Below, in pieces: positions 39,373 to 49,805 of a stretch of 52,569 bases of DNA. Source of the stretch: Chara braunii (Eukaryota; Streptophyta; Charophyceae; Charales; Characeae). Numbering within the stretch: position 1 is the stretch's first letter; each line of letters starts with the position of its first letter. Position numbers and translations under genes: made by a program. The notes beneath the pieces are model-generated. The model did no database searches, was not told where the DNA came from, and saw nothing but the letters and a program-made list of their open reading frames with translations. The stretch covers positions 137,684 to 190,252 of the forward strand of contig BFEA01000215.1 of NCBI GenBank assembly GCA_003427395.1, in the 5' to 3' direction.

Positions 39373-39924
39373 TTGTCGCCTCTTAGTGCTGCGCAAATGG
39401 CATGGCAAGCGTCGTAGTGTAAGCTGGCAGGAAAGTTGAAGATATAGTCCATACCATGGATAAATTCATGGAGAAAGGCATCACATATGGGTAGTTTATC
39501 TGGGGCGGATGCCTTATCTAGAGCGCTTACACAGTAATGTTAAAGGCAAATCTGGCTACATGCTGAAACCGCCGCCGAGTATCCAGTAATGAATGTGTCG
39601 GTGCGGACACTCAGCAGGGAAGGAAGTCTAAGACTGTAAAGCCTCAACGACTGCACACCAGGACCAGCATTGAAAGGTCGCTGACCTTGATCTCCACTCT
39701 TCGGATTCTGCATCACAGAATCAATCCTGCTAACCATTGTAACTGTAAATGATCAGTGTTGATTGATATCATAGTACAGAATGTGAATTGACTTGTAATT
39801 GCTGACTCAATTTTGAGAACCAGTTTATCGTGAGTGTCGCTCCCGGAGTCATATTATCAGGATTACCACGGATGAGTTCATAGCAGTTATTTGTGCGGAT
39901 TTTCCTACAGCTCCAATAAAGAGT
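39373..39924. other. Intron-like and unassigned organellar sequence, possible group I intron of nad5 on the minus strand
   Basis: On the minus strand this follows the nad5 coding fragment. Words such as 'ggtcagcgacctttcaatgc' and 'cagtcgttgaggctttacag' resemble group I intron core segments. The plus strand at 39488-39515 has 'gggtagtttatctggggcgg', close to a conserved LSU rRNA word (GTAGTTTGACTGGGGCGG), so a small LSU fragment may also be present. I could not fold the intron. Confidence 0.4.
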
Positions 39925-40198
39925 AAAACAAATAGCAGTTAGTGCATGAATTTTCATATTAAAAAAAAATGAAAGAAGGTTCCCACACAAAGGCACTAGC
40001 ATAAGCAAAAATGGTTGAAAAGTCTACTGTTTGAAAAATAGCAAAACAACCCATAATACCAAGAGCTAATCCAAAAGCACCTACTCGATTCACAAGCATT
40101 GCTTTAATAGCTGTTTTATTTGCTTGAAGTCGTGTAAACCAAAAATTAATTAACAAATATGATGCAAGACCTACTCCTTCCCATCCTAAAAACATTTG
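39925..40198 (-). pseudogene. nad5: Mitochondrial nad5 fragment with frameshift
   Basis: The minus strand reads [69 protein letters not shown], and then 'NMKIHALTAI'. The frame then shifts by one to give 'LLFIGAVGKSAQI'. This is complex I subunit ND5 up to the GKSAQI motif, after which recognisable coding ends. That position is close to the site of the group I intron known in liverwort and moss nad5, which suggests the donor gene had that intron. Confidence 0.88.
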
Positions 40199-40318
40199 AA
40201 TGTGGATCTCTGAGATGAAATTATTGAATCATAAATTTTCGGAACAGATTGACTTGATATTGCAATCAAGACAGAAACTCAGAGAATGATATAATCTATT
40301 TTTGATTTAAATTCAAAA
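40199..40318. other. Organellar spacer, unassigned
   Basis: AT-rich. It contains the inverted words 'gacttgatattgcaatcaag'. Nothing else recognised. Confidence 0.4.
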
Positions 40319-40356
40319 TGACCCTGGTAGTCCATGCCGTAAACGATGAGTGTTGG
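40319..40356 (+). pseudogene. Mitochondrial or organellar SSU rRNA internal fragment
   Basis: 'accctggtagtccatgccgt' and 'aaacgatgagtgttggt' are the highly conserved segment around position 790 of SSU rRNA. It is only about 38 bases long and in the opposite orientation to the 3' rrn18 fragment about 1 kb away. Confidence 0.85.
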
Positions 40357-40714
40357 TCCTTAAAATTAAAATTCATGATTCTATTTTGAGATAATATTCT
40401 ATTAGACGATTGATACCTACAAGAAACATTTGATAAATGGAAATAAACATACATATTGCTATTTTCAATTAGATTGGAGAAGATGAGAATACAATGTAAT
40501 ANAATATTGCATTTCATTATTATAAGAATAGTAATTAATAGATAGAGAATAAGNAATAAATAATAATCAATTCATTATAAAATAACTTTCATTGATTGAG
40601 AAAAAAAAACTTGTAAATTAGTTAAATATTTGATTCAAATACTAGAGAAAAGTATTAAAAAAAAATCCACAAATAAAGTCTTTCAACCAATTAAATAATA
40701 TAGAAACGAACCAT
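40357..40714. other. AT-rich spacer upstream of the ycf3 fragment
   Basis: Strongly AT-rich with Ns at 40502 and 40554. It is likely plastid intergenic DNA preceding ycf3. Confidence 0.5.
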
Positions 40715-40838
40715 ATGCCTAGATCTAAAAAAAACGATAATTTTTTTGATAAAACATTTACGATCATTGCAGACATCCTGCTTCGAATAGTTCCAACAAG
40801 CCAACGAGAAAGAGAAACTTTTACCTATTACCGAGATG
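40715..40838 (+). pseudogene. ycf3: Plastid ycf3 exon 1
   Basis: It starts [40 protein letters not shown] and ends at 'D' plus one base. Ycf3 (photosystem I assembly factor) begins MPRS....FIDKTF...A..LLRI.P and its first exon is 124 bases ending after YYRDG's first G. The fragment is exactly exon 1. The sequence that follows is not ycf3 intron but gypsy retroelement DNA, so this is the right edge of the organellar insert. Confidence 0.88.
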
Positions 40839-42100
40839 TTGGAACGATTAGACCCGCGCCGGAACAAAGGGAAGTGGCGGAATGCCGGCCCTCTCCCGGA
40901 GAGATCGAGTCAGGAGGACCCACCTTCGTCACTGGGGAGATCGATGTTTTGAACATCGTTCGAGCCTTAGATCATCGGATTCCTCTTTCGATTGGTCATC
41001 TACTTTCGATATCGTAACAAGCCAACGAACGGATGTTGCAACATTGCAAGGCGAATCGGAAACGATTTGTCCTTGCTCGGATAGCGAACACGAAAGCAAA
41101 AAGTCCAACAGAAGACGAAAAAGTTGTCGGTGCTTCAGACCCAATACGGTTAGGATTAATCCAGAAGGACGATCACTTCCTCCGAATTGAACCGATCCCA
41201 TGGAAATCCGCAGAGTGCGACATCGAGATATGGCGAGCCTCGTACAATGTCATTATCGATTTTGGAGTCACTGTTATGGCTATCTCATTACGGGTAGTTA
41301 AAAGGGCCGGAAGAAAGAACGATCTGATTATGCTTGCGGAAAAGGATCAGCTCATCTCAACAGATGAAGAGAAGATTAAAATGGTAGTACGGATGACCAA
41401 TGTTGCCTTTCGATTGGGGAAGGTGCATGCTTTGGGAGATGTCGTAGTTTTAAACGTAAACACTTACGACGTTCTTTTTGGCCTTCCTGCTCTTGTGGCC
41501 TTGCGAGCCAATCTGCATTTCGAGAGGCGATCGATCGTCCTTCGAAATACAGGAGGAAATCCCTACGTTGTACCTATGAGGTTGACCCTTCGAACCACGA
41601 CTAATGTAACCCCGCAAGTTTTTCCAATAATGGGGGGAACTCTTCGCGTGATTACCTGGGATAACCCTGCCGACGGTGAACAATCTCTGAAGGACGCGGA
41701 CAGCAGTGACGAGGACGATCCAATAATTTTGGAGATGGCGCAACAACGTATCTATTACCCTGTCCAACGAACAAACACGAGATCACTAAGCCGGACTGAT
41801 CAGAATCTACAAAGAACGCAAGCCATGATTATGGGTGAACCCCTCGTGCAGATTTCGAGGATGGTCGATTCTTTGGAAACCCCTCGAACCCTGTACGAAG
41901 ATATCTCCCCTTTACTCGCACGATATAATGACAAAAGGCACTACTGCGACATCACAAATCTCCCTCGATCTCTTTTTGTCACCTGCAAAAGAGATACGAT
42001 TGATATGCTGGGGGGCGGAGACCAATTCTTTGGAACCCCCTGAGCGCCTCGAAACTAGACTCGAAATTAAAATCACAACGAAACCCGTGCCATGGCCGGA
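40839..42100 (+). pseudogene. pol: Retrotransposon aspartic protease region
   Basis: The frame from 41033 contains 'NVIIDFGVTVMAISLRVV', where the retropepsin motif D-[ST]-G-[AS] is expected; here it is DFGV at about 41258, so the second catalytic position is changed. It is followed by 'VNTYDVLFGLPALVALRANL', the 'yDvILGmdwL' segment of retroviral-like proteases. An acidic linker leads to the RT. The protease would process Gag-Pol. The loss of the S/T after the catalytic D and the frame break before it suggest inactivity. Confidence 0.75.
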
Positions 42101-42131
42101 CATCTGAGACGGAATAATACCGGAAGAACAC

Positions 42132-43813
42132 GTGGCCATTCATGAGCAGGACACACAGATGATGGTCACGGTGTTCTCTTGGCGATCCGATCATTCGTTT
42201 ATTTTCGCGCCCCCGCCTGAAAACGTTAAGCGGGTAAGTACGAAACAGATCGATGTACCGATATGGGATCAACTGTATGAGTTGCACGTGCCCCAGTACG
42301 TACCTGATGAGATCCATCACCTAATCGCAGACATTTTAAAAGAATACCAAGGAGCGATTAGCTTGACAGACACAGATATCAGACTCTCGTTAGTCATACA
42401 ACACGAGATTCAGACCGGAAACCATCCCCCGATTCACTGTAAGCCCTACAGGTACTCCCTGGTAGAACGAAAAACAGCCCTACAGCGGATCCGGGAGTTC
42501 GAAACCAATGGATGGATCGAACCTGCTACGGGACCATTAGTGCCAAAAAAGAACTTATCGATTCACATATGCTTGATTATCGCAAGTTGAATGACATCAC
42601 GATCAAAGATGTGTACCCCCTTTCCAGGATTGATGATCTGCTTGATGCGATTGGGTGTGCTAATTATTTCAGTAAATCTGATATTCGCCACCGTTTTCAT
42701 CACATCCTGGTTAAGGAGGAAGATCGGCCAAAAACGGTCTTCGTACTATTTGAAGGCACATGGCAGTGGGTCCGGTGTCCGATGGGTATTTGCAACAAAC
42801 CTGCCACGTTTCAGCGGGCAATGAACGTGACGTTCCAGAACTTCGTCAACAAGACGCGGCTCACTCAGGGGATGATTAACTTCTGCGTCATCGTGTACAT
42901 GGACGACATCCTCGTCTACTCGGAGACCTATCACGGGCATGCACAACATATCGAGCGGATGCTGGAAGCTCTAAGAGATGCTGGTTTCAAGATCACGCTC
43001 GAAAAGAGCGAGTTCCTCCTCTCGGAAATCTCGTTCTTGGGCTATGTGGTGACACGTGGAGGACTGTGGCCAGACTCGAGGAAGGTCGCGGCGCTGAAGG
43101 ATGCTCCTATTCCCACGACATTGACGAAGGTTCGAGCTTTCCTGGGACTGGCGTCGTACTATCGTCGCTTCATCAAGGGCTTCGCCGCAATTGCGCGACC
43201 TCTAACATACTTATTGCGGAAGGACCAGCCCCTCAGCTGGGACGCAGAGTGCGAACAGGCCTTCGCCACCCTCAAGGACGCCCTCGCGACAACACCTATC
43301 TTGATCCGGCCAAACCCTACGAAGCGGTTCATTCTTATCACGGACTGGCAGCCAGAGGCGATCTCCGCTATTCTAGCGCAGAAGGGGAATGACAGCCGAG
43401 AACACGTCATCGAGTACGCATCACGGACAGTACCAGATGAGCGGAGGAACGATTCGGCCCCGCAGGGTGAATGTTACGCTGTAGTCTGGGGGATTCAACA
43501 CTTCCATTCGTACTTGTACGGCCAGAAGTTCCTCCTTGTAACCGATCATGAGCCATTACTGGCTATGAAGAAGCTCACTAATTACACGGGTATGATTAGA
43601 CACTGGGCGGTGCGCCTACAGGAATACGACTTCGACATTATCCATCGAAGGACAGAGAGGCACGGCAACACGGACGGGTTGACACGTCTGCATCGCCCCG
43701 CTAAGGGTGAAGAAATCATTCCGTGGAAGGAACCGGAGTCAGTGAACGGACTCAAGTACGGACAAGTGGCAGTCCTTCCACGTGGCAAGAAGCAGGCAAT
43801 TGGCAATGGGTGA
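42132..43813 (+). pseudogene. pol: Retrotransposon reverse transcriptase and RNase H
   Basis: The N-terminal RT part (42132-42590) ends 'FETNGWIEPATGPLVPKKN'. A one-base deletion near 42574 shifts the frame, and the rest (42512 frame) continues 'LDYRKLNDITIKDVYPL'. The catalytic box YMDD is intact at 42896-42907. 'FLGYVVTRGG' and 'LGLASYYRRFIKGFA' are typical gypsy motifs. RNase H follows with 'FILITDWQPEAISAILAQ', 'GECYAVVWGIQHFHSYLYG' and 'HGNTDGLTRL'. The order RT then RNase H and these signatures place the element in Ty3/gypsy. Only one frameshift breaks this stretch, making it the best preserved part. Confidence 0.93.
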
Positions 43814-44092
43814 CGGAGGTAATCTTGTGACTCCCCTCTCTCCCCTCTCATCCTCATCTCTTCTCTCCCTACCCGACAAATTTTGTTATTTTTGCGAACT
43901 TGAAGCAATTTCGTGCATCTACTCGGTCCCTATGCATCCTAGTGGGGGGGGATATGCATAATGGATAGATTGTCGGCAGTGTGTCGCACGAGCATCCAGA
44001 ACAGAAATGACGATAAGCCTTGGTTGTGTCCCTTGTGTCGGGTTGAAAAGATCCCGACCGAGGCTCGATTTCTTGACGCCACGTAGGAAGGA
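43814..44092 (+). pseudogene. PHD-finger-like remnant between RNase H and integrase
   Basis: Across two frames there is a C-x2-C pair ('FCYFCE' at about 43880) and about 100 bases later 'NRNDDKPWLCPLCR' (about 44005-44040), the W-x-C-P-x-C close typical of PHD fingers. PHD-type fingers occur in pol of some plant gypsy elements. The intermediate Cys/His residues cannot be lined up without frame changes, so this is tentative. Confidence 0.4.
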
Positions 44093-45420
44093 TTGGAAAA
44101 GACCCGGAAGTTTAGAAGGGTCGAGGTATGGACAGATATCGCTCTAATAGCTACCTTGGTAGGAACCCCCCTCCAGGACTTCACTAAGGAAGACCGGAGG
44201 AGGGCCAATGAAAGGGCTCGGGACTATCATTGGAACAAGGGCCGGTTGGAAAAACGAAAGACGGATGGTAGTGGGATTTGGTTGGTAGTGCCGCACCCGT
44301 TCATGAGGTATGACTGGGCTAAGACGGCGCATGAGGAAACTTCAGCCCATTTTGTCGTACGGATCACAAGCAGTAATCGATAAAAATGAATGGTATTGGT
44401 CCAACATTCGTGACGATGTGAAATTCATCGTCACGAACTGCCAGGTCTGCGTTGCTGACAAGGTGCCGATTCAGTTGCCAAGATCGATAGTGCTGACTAT
44501 AGTCGAACGGCCTTTTCAGAGGGTTAGCATGAATATTACCGATATTGTGGTGCCCCCCTGGACCTAATAGCTACGAATATTCAATCCTACTGGTATTTGT
44601 AGACCACTTCTTGAAATGGATCGAGGCGTATCCGTGTCGTACGCGAGAGGCGGCTGAAATTGCACGATACGTCAACCGGTTTTTAGGGATGCATCAGGAC
44701 ACGGAGGAGATCCTCACCGATAATGGGGTAGAATTCAGAGGGGAAGTCTTAAGAAATCTGGTCGTACATGGCGTCGCCATTCGGAACACTGCACCCCACA
44801 TGTCACAGTCTAACGGCCTGGTAGAAAACGAGAATCAGGTGATAAAGACAGCGTTGTGACGAAACATCACGGCACGGGATCCGAGGCCCTGGCCCGATAT
44901 CGTAGATCACATCCTGGCGGTCCATCGGGGAACGCCTCACGAATCGACGGGCCTTAGCCCCTTCCAATTACGAACTCATAGCGTAGCTTGTGTCTCGATA
45001 CCGAGCCTCCTGGTTGAAACTTCATTGAACCGGCGGCCTACAAAAGCCACGGTTCGGGACAAGGCCAAGCGGCATATGGAGTTGATGGAACGGTCCCTTC
45101 CCCGATTAGCCCGAAAGCGCCAGAAAATGAATGAGTTGGCCCACGGCCGACAGGTCCGCAGTTACGAGGCCCGGAATGGGAATGCGGGAGCACGTCCCTA
45201 GTATAGATTAGGGGACCTAGTGTAGGTGAGGAAATGTGCTCGCCAAGGGAAGATAGCGCCACGATTCTTTGGGCGATTTCGTGTGATCGAGCTCGGCCTG
45301 AACGGGGTGAACATCGTGCGCCTCGTGCCGGAGGTCTCGGGAAGCCGATCGGCTCGACCGATCATTCGCCACGTGTCCTATCTACGTCTTCTCCCTTCCT
45401 CTCATCTCCAACTGTGTTTG
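44093..45420 (+). pseudogene. pol: Retrotransposon integrase
   Basis: The zinc-binding HHCC domain is seen in pieces as 'AHEETSAHF' (about 44328) and 'NCQVC' (about 44440). The catalytic core follows: 'MNITDIV' (first D), 'HQDTEEILTDNGVEF' (second D at 44719) and 'QSNGLVENENQVIK' (E at 44824). Frameshifts lie near 44370 and 44560. A TGA at 44857 (probably CGA originally) and a TAG near 45199 break the C-terminal part, which ends 'FFGRFRVIELGLNGVNIVRL', an SH3-like integrase tail. I see no chromodomain. Integrase would join the cDNA to host DNA; this copy is dead. Confidence 0.88.
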
Positions 45421-46128
45421 CTCCCTCCTTTGCTACAGAGGAGGACGACGACTCTCTATCGCTCTCATCCCCTCCTGCATCTCTCGCCCCTTCTCACACC
45501 CCCTCCCCATCACCATCCCCATGAGTTTTCTCACTGAGCGAGCTCTCGGCGATCACATGTTCGCGTCACGTGGCGACATTTCGGCAATTCGACAGGTTTG
45601 TCATCCGCGACCAAGTCCAGATCTGCTCCGGCTCACGCAGTTCTTCAGCACTACCGGGGTATACGTGGCGGCGGAGTTCCGGTTCACGAGCCATTGTCAA
45701 GCGATCGTGTTGGTAGAGGCGACGGCGGTTCGATGGTTCAGCACCGGGAGTTAGCCACGTGTCTACCGTCGTTATCTTCAGCGATGATATTAGTGCGATC
45801 AACCCTCTACGTCACACGGCCATCCGGAAGTCGCTAAGGGAGTGGGGCCAACAGTTGGCAACAGAGTGGAATCAGTAGCTTACACGCCGCGGCGACAATC
45901 TTGTCCCCACGGACGACATCAACGTCGGAGGGCTCCGAACGTCTCCGCACGAGCCGATGGTGGTGCTTCCTGAGCTCGTCCCTTTCCAGCACCCCCAATG
46001 AACTGCTCCCAGCTCTCTACCTTCGCTCTCCCATCTCTCTTCCCTACCTTCTGGCAGTCTGACCTTTGCCCCCGTCTCTCCTTTCGTCTGGAATCACTCC
46101 CTGCTCCCCTCCTCGATCGAAGATAGTG
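45421..46128 (+). other. Degraded upstream part of the third ORF region
   Basis: Protein-like pieces occur in more than one frame, for example 'VVIFSDDISAINPLRHTAIR' and 'DNLVPTDDINVGGL' (about 45760-45950), but frameshifts prevent assembly. The region begins with a Ser/Pro-rich end of pol. No family recognised. Confidence 0.4.
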
Positions 46129-46963
46129 GGAACGGTGGTGCGAGCACTTCATCGATCTTTCGGTGTATCTGGTCGGGGTGCAGCTGACGTGGACGAGGGA
46201 TATAGAGCACCACGCCTGGATCGAATACGTGGAGCTGTTGATCATCCAAGCTTGGAGGACGGAGGTGGAAGGAGACCTTCTCGGATTTCTATCCGGATCG
46301 GTGCGGCCCGACCATCGATAATTGATCGTACAGGAGCTCACGATTCCCCTCCCGCAGATGGTCGACGATCTCCCTCTCGATATCGTTTCGCAGTGTGACG
46401 AAAGCCCGATCCCGCACGTCCTTTCACGAACTCTGACACCCTACCTACAGTGGTTGGCCTGCCTCGAGGAGCATGGAGGTAACAGCAACCCGCCATCGCA
46501 ACGAGAATAACTGGACCCACGGAGGATAATCGACCTTGCCTTCTTGCAGCCTCGAACGACCTCCGAAGACGAAGGGCTGACGCTAGAGGAGAAAGAAGAA
46601 GAGGACATAGAGGAAGGCGACGAGGAGGAAGAAGAGGAAACCCCGGAAGAAGGAAGTTACAGTGAGCATAGCGAGGGAGAACAGAGCGAAGAAGAAGGGG
46701 AAGAGGACAAGGAGCAAGAGGAGTCTGAGTGGGAAGACTTGGGCGAGGAGGCGGACCATACAGAGGCCCAGGAGGAAGATTCAGAGGCGGTGGCGCTGTG
46801 CAGAGAAAATATCGCAGCCGGTAAGCAGCCGCTAGAGTACGCGAGTGGGATGAATCTGCCAATCTTGGACGATCCAACCAAGGATCCGGAGCCACCCAAG
46901 CCAGAGGATGGGGACCTTGCTGCCGAGACTTCGAGCGCACCGGCCCGACGTCGACGAAGCTGA
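46129..46963 (+). pseudogene. Third ORF downstream of integrase, acidic, unknown function
   Basis: A single frame runs from about 46129 to 46963 with only two stops (TAA at 46319 and 46508). It reads 'WCEHFIDLSVYLVGVQLTW', 'HHAWIEYVELLIIQAWRTEV', 'LPQMVDDLPLDIVSQCDESP', 'LSRTLTPYLQWLACLEEHGG'. It then enters a strongly acidic region (about 46560-46790, Glu/Asp runs) and ends in 'SAPARRRRS'. The globular-then-acidic design is not part of the standard gag-pol. It could be a captured host gene, an env-position accessory ORF or an antisilencing-type factor; I recognise no family. No signal peptide or membrane segment is evident. Confidence 0.5.
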
Positions 46964-47784
46964 TCCCCCTCCCCCTCCACCTCCACCCGTCCACCAGTTC
47001 GAGCTCGTACCGATGCAGGGCATCGGGCTTCGTCCCCGGTCCTTATCCCGTTGTCCCCTTGACCACCTCACCCTCCGCCAGATCACCACCCGCATCACCT
47101 TCCCCCGCAATCCCTTTCCAATCGACACCTTCCGCTTTTTCTACGCCACCCGTCTTGCTGTCACGGTTCATTCCCATCCTTCTACCCGGTGTGCCACCCC
47201 TGTCTTCTGTCTCCACGCCCTTCTCTTCAGTGCCGCGTGGCGAGGCCACAAGATCATCGAGGTTTACTGCATGATCACAGGGACCCGCATGCGAAAACCA
47301 CGATCACTTCCGCATGGCACTCTTCCGAACTTTCACCACCCTCTACCCCGACTATCTCGCATCCCTTCCTCATAGTGGTAATCGATTCCCTCGCTTTCAT
47401 CGGATCATCCGATATCAGGAGTTTCCGGTGACAGTAGCGGGAATGGAGAATTTCTTACCCTCGCTCCCGACTAACCCACCCCCTCGCTATGCCCCCATGT
47501 ATCGTCTTCCCTTTCCTCTTCCCGTTGGTCATTGATGCACGGTTGATTGACTAGTGCCACCCTGATGACACGAATAATCCCCTCCTTGGATTGAAGAAAA
47601 CCCTTATTGAGGAATGTTTAGGAGAGAGCCATGTTTGCCAAACTGGATGACTTCCACACTCCTTCGCATGGTTGGTGGCAACATAGAAAGCTCCGCGTGT
47701 CGATCGATTAGAGAGATCGACACGTGTCATAATGACAAGCAAGCAGGAGTTTGCTTAAGATTGGAACCCCCTGGGCATCACATA
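46964..47784 (+). other. Region between the third ORF and the 3' LTR, with further protein-like frames
   Basis: A proline run ('DPPPPPPPPVHQFELVP') is followed by 'TFRFFYATRLAVTVHSHP', and in another frame 'YPDYLASLPHSGNRFPRFHR', 'VTVAGMENFLPSLP' (about 47340-47470). This may be a continuation of the third ORF after a frameshift. No convincing polypurine tract was found before 47785; the best purine-rich word is 'aggaatgtttaggagagag' at about 47610. Confidence 0.4.
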
Positions 47785-48551
47785 TGTGACGAACCAATTT
47801 CTGTTCCACGCGATTTTCTGCGCGATAACAATGAGGGGTCCTAAAATGGGAAGGATGGGCCAATTACGGGACATCGGGATCAAAGGGAAATTGCATCGGT
47901 GTCCTCGCTTCTTCGTCTTTTTGTGTCGCTTCTTTTCCGAATGGTTGGGTTCAGGGCCGGCCAAGTCCCGAGATAGCCGATTAAGTGGTTGTTGCGTCGA
48001 CAAAGGTGCGATTAATGATGTTTGACGTCACTTCTTTCGTGTTCTGTTGCCGGGTTTTAGGCGCGAAGGTCGCGCGGGAAGTTTTGCTTCTTTTTTAATT
48101 TCTTTTTCGAATTTTGTCGAACCCCGATGGCTCTCGAAATTTCGGATTTTCTTTTCGGAATTTGCGCTTTATTAAAAGTTCCTTTTGCAATAAGTTTAGG
48201 AATTAGGAATTTCAAAATTCGGGATTTCTTTTGCCGCGAGTTGTTTTTCTTGCGCACTTCTTTTTGCGGCTGCAGCGGAGCTCTGATTAGTCGGCGCCCT
48301 TAATCTTGCGTATAACCGTAATTTTGGGCAGGGCGCCCTTGTAACTGTATCTTTCTTCTTGAGCTTCGTCTTTCCCGCCCTCCCCCTTCCTTGCTGTGTC
48401 TATCTGGCCCGCGGGCTGCATGATCAGGTCGATGTGTGGAGAGTGGCTACGTCCCCCACACCGCGGTCTGGCCACGCAGAACGTAGGCAATCCCTCCCCT
48501 TCCTCTTCCTAAGTCCTTGCAATTCCATGTTCTTTGCGCATGCATGCACGC

Positions 48552-48558
48552 TATAAAT
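48552..48558 (+). promoter_or_regulatory. Probable TATA box of the 3' LTR
   Basis: TATAAAT in the same context as 33412-33418 of the 5' LTR. Confidence 0.5.
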
Positions 48559-49406
48559 TTCGGCTGCGCGATTAGATACCTCTCTTAAACAGTTGTTGGA
48601 AGCTCGGGGTAGTCAGTGAGCGTCGGCTCATGAGTGAAGTAAGAGGTGAGTTGAAGTGGGAGTCGGGCGACCCGACGAGCTGGTGTCGAATGTGCGGGGT
48701 TGACGCGTGGGGCTACGACGGATTGTAGCGCGCGGGCGAACCTGACAGGTGCAGGAGAACTAAGCGGGGTGATGACTTCGTGGGTTGGTGTGTGACGACG
48801 GACTGTCCGCATTGGAGAGAGAGAAAGAGGAAGAGAGAGTTGATGGGCATGGATTTGCAATTTTCTGTCTTTTCCTTTAGTTTTGTATATAAGTTTTGAT
48901 TTCGGCTCGAGCGATTCGCTCTCATTTCCCTTCGGCATCTTTGTTTCAACACTGGTCCTTGTATGATGTCTCATTCTGTTTCGGTCCTCCCTCTTTCGTG
49001 TGTATGGGATGAACTAGCTCGGATCGAATAATATGTTCGTCGTTTTTGTCGAGTCATCATCGTTGGTTTTTTTTCACTGTGATCCGTTGTTGTTATGGTA
49101 TGAGTTTTGATGTTGTTGCGATGTCTGATGTGTGATGACACCTTGCATGCTCGGAAATGATTGCTAAGTGATTAGATGACTGGGTAGTATCCAGGACACG
49201 TGACGATTTTGCATGAGGGAGTAAACTCTCACTTTGGCTGCCAATAGGCCCGGGTGCGAGCGAACACCTCGTGTGGATACGTGTAAGCGCGATCTGAATC
49301 GCGCAGCCTACACGTGTCCACGCGCGGCGAGTCGCGATCGTTGGCGAACCTGGCACCTCCGGTATCGGGATAGGCGAGGAATTTCCCACTATGCCGCAAT
49401 GACAAG

Positions 49407-49805
49407 ATGACGTACACATGGGACTCAGGGTGCTTCGAGCCCTGGGAAGAAGAAGAATATCGTAGGCGGAGATACCCGGAATTTCCCTACCCAACCGAGA
49501 ACCGATTGTGCCCTGGGGAGTTCCATTGTGCCGTAAGCAGTGATCCAAGGTGCCCCGATTACCTAACTACGTATAACACGCAATACTTCATATCCTCCGG
49601 CTTCGTCGTTATCGCTACCAATTTCCCTCCCTTCCGTCTCCTCCTCCCGTGCCACCAACTCACGGTGGTACCCTGGAATCTCATCGCCCCGTATTGGCCC
49701 TGCACGCCGTGCAGAAAGTGCAGACGACACGGACACCGCCGAACCCCTGGAACTTCGGAACCCAACCATAACGCGTGGGGACAGACGCCACGTGTCTGCA
49801 CCTGA
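49407..49805 (+). CDS. Open frame inside the 3' LTR, counterpart of 34191-34604
   Basis: It encodes about 132 residues starting MTYTWDSGCFEPWEEEEY with the same Cys/His tail 'TPCRKCRRHGHRRTPG'. It stays open despite about 7 percent nucleotide difference from the 5' copy. A second short frame just upstream in the 5' LTR (33997-34194) is closed in this copy, so only this frame is shared. Function unknown. Confidence 0.35.
   Translation: MTYTWDSGCFEPWEEEEYRRRRYPEFPYPTENRLCPGEFHCAVSSDPRCPDYLTTYNTQYFISSGFVVIATNFPPFRLLLPCHQLTVVPWNLIAPYWPCTPCRKCRRHGHRRTPGTSEPNHNAWGQTPRVCT

Larger units (their letters stand above)
36250..40838. mobile_element. Mosaic insertion of mitochondrial and plastid DNA fragments (NUMT/NUPT concatemer)
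   Basis: At least ten recognisable organellar pieces lie end to end in mixed order and orientation: mt trnG and trnY (+), mt rpl16 (+), plastid psbC (-), plastid trnN (+), mt group II maturase (+), plastid rps2 (-), mt cox2 end and cox3 start (+), mt rrn18 3' end (-), mt nad5 with intron-like sequence (-), mt rrn18 internal (+) and plastid ycf3 exon 1 (+). Base composition drops sharply to AT-rich at 36600-37400 and 40360-40700. All protein genes are truncated. It is flanked on both sides by gypsy sequence, so it entered the retrotransposon. Confidence 0.88.

Noticed and set aside
36210-40838. Possibility that this segment is simply an organelle contig misassembled into nuclear sequence
   Set aside because: Not fully excluded, but the pieces come from two organelles, are truncated and mutated, and change orientation repeatedly, which a misjoined organelle contig would not show.
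40929-41201. Antisense frames within the retroelement pol region
   Set aside because: Shadows of the plus-strand protease frame.
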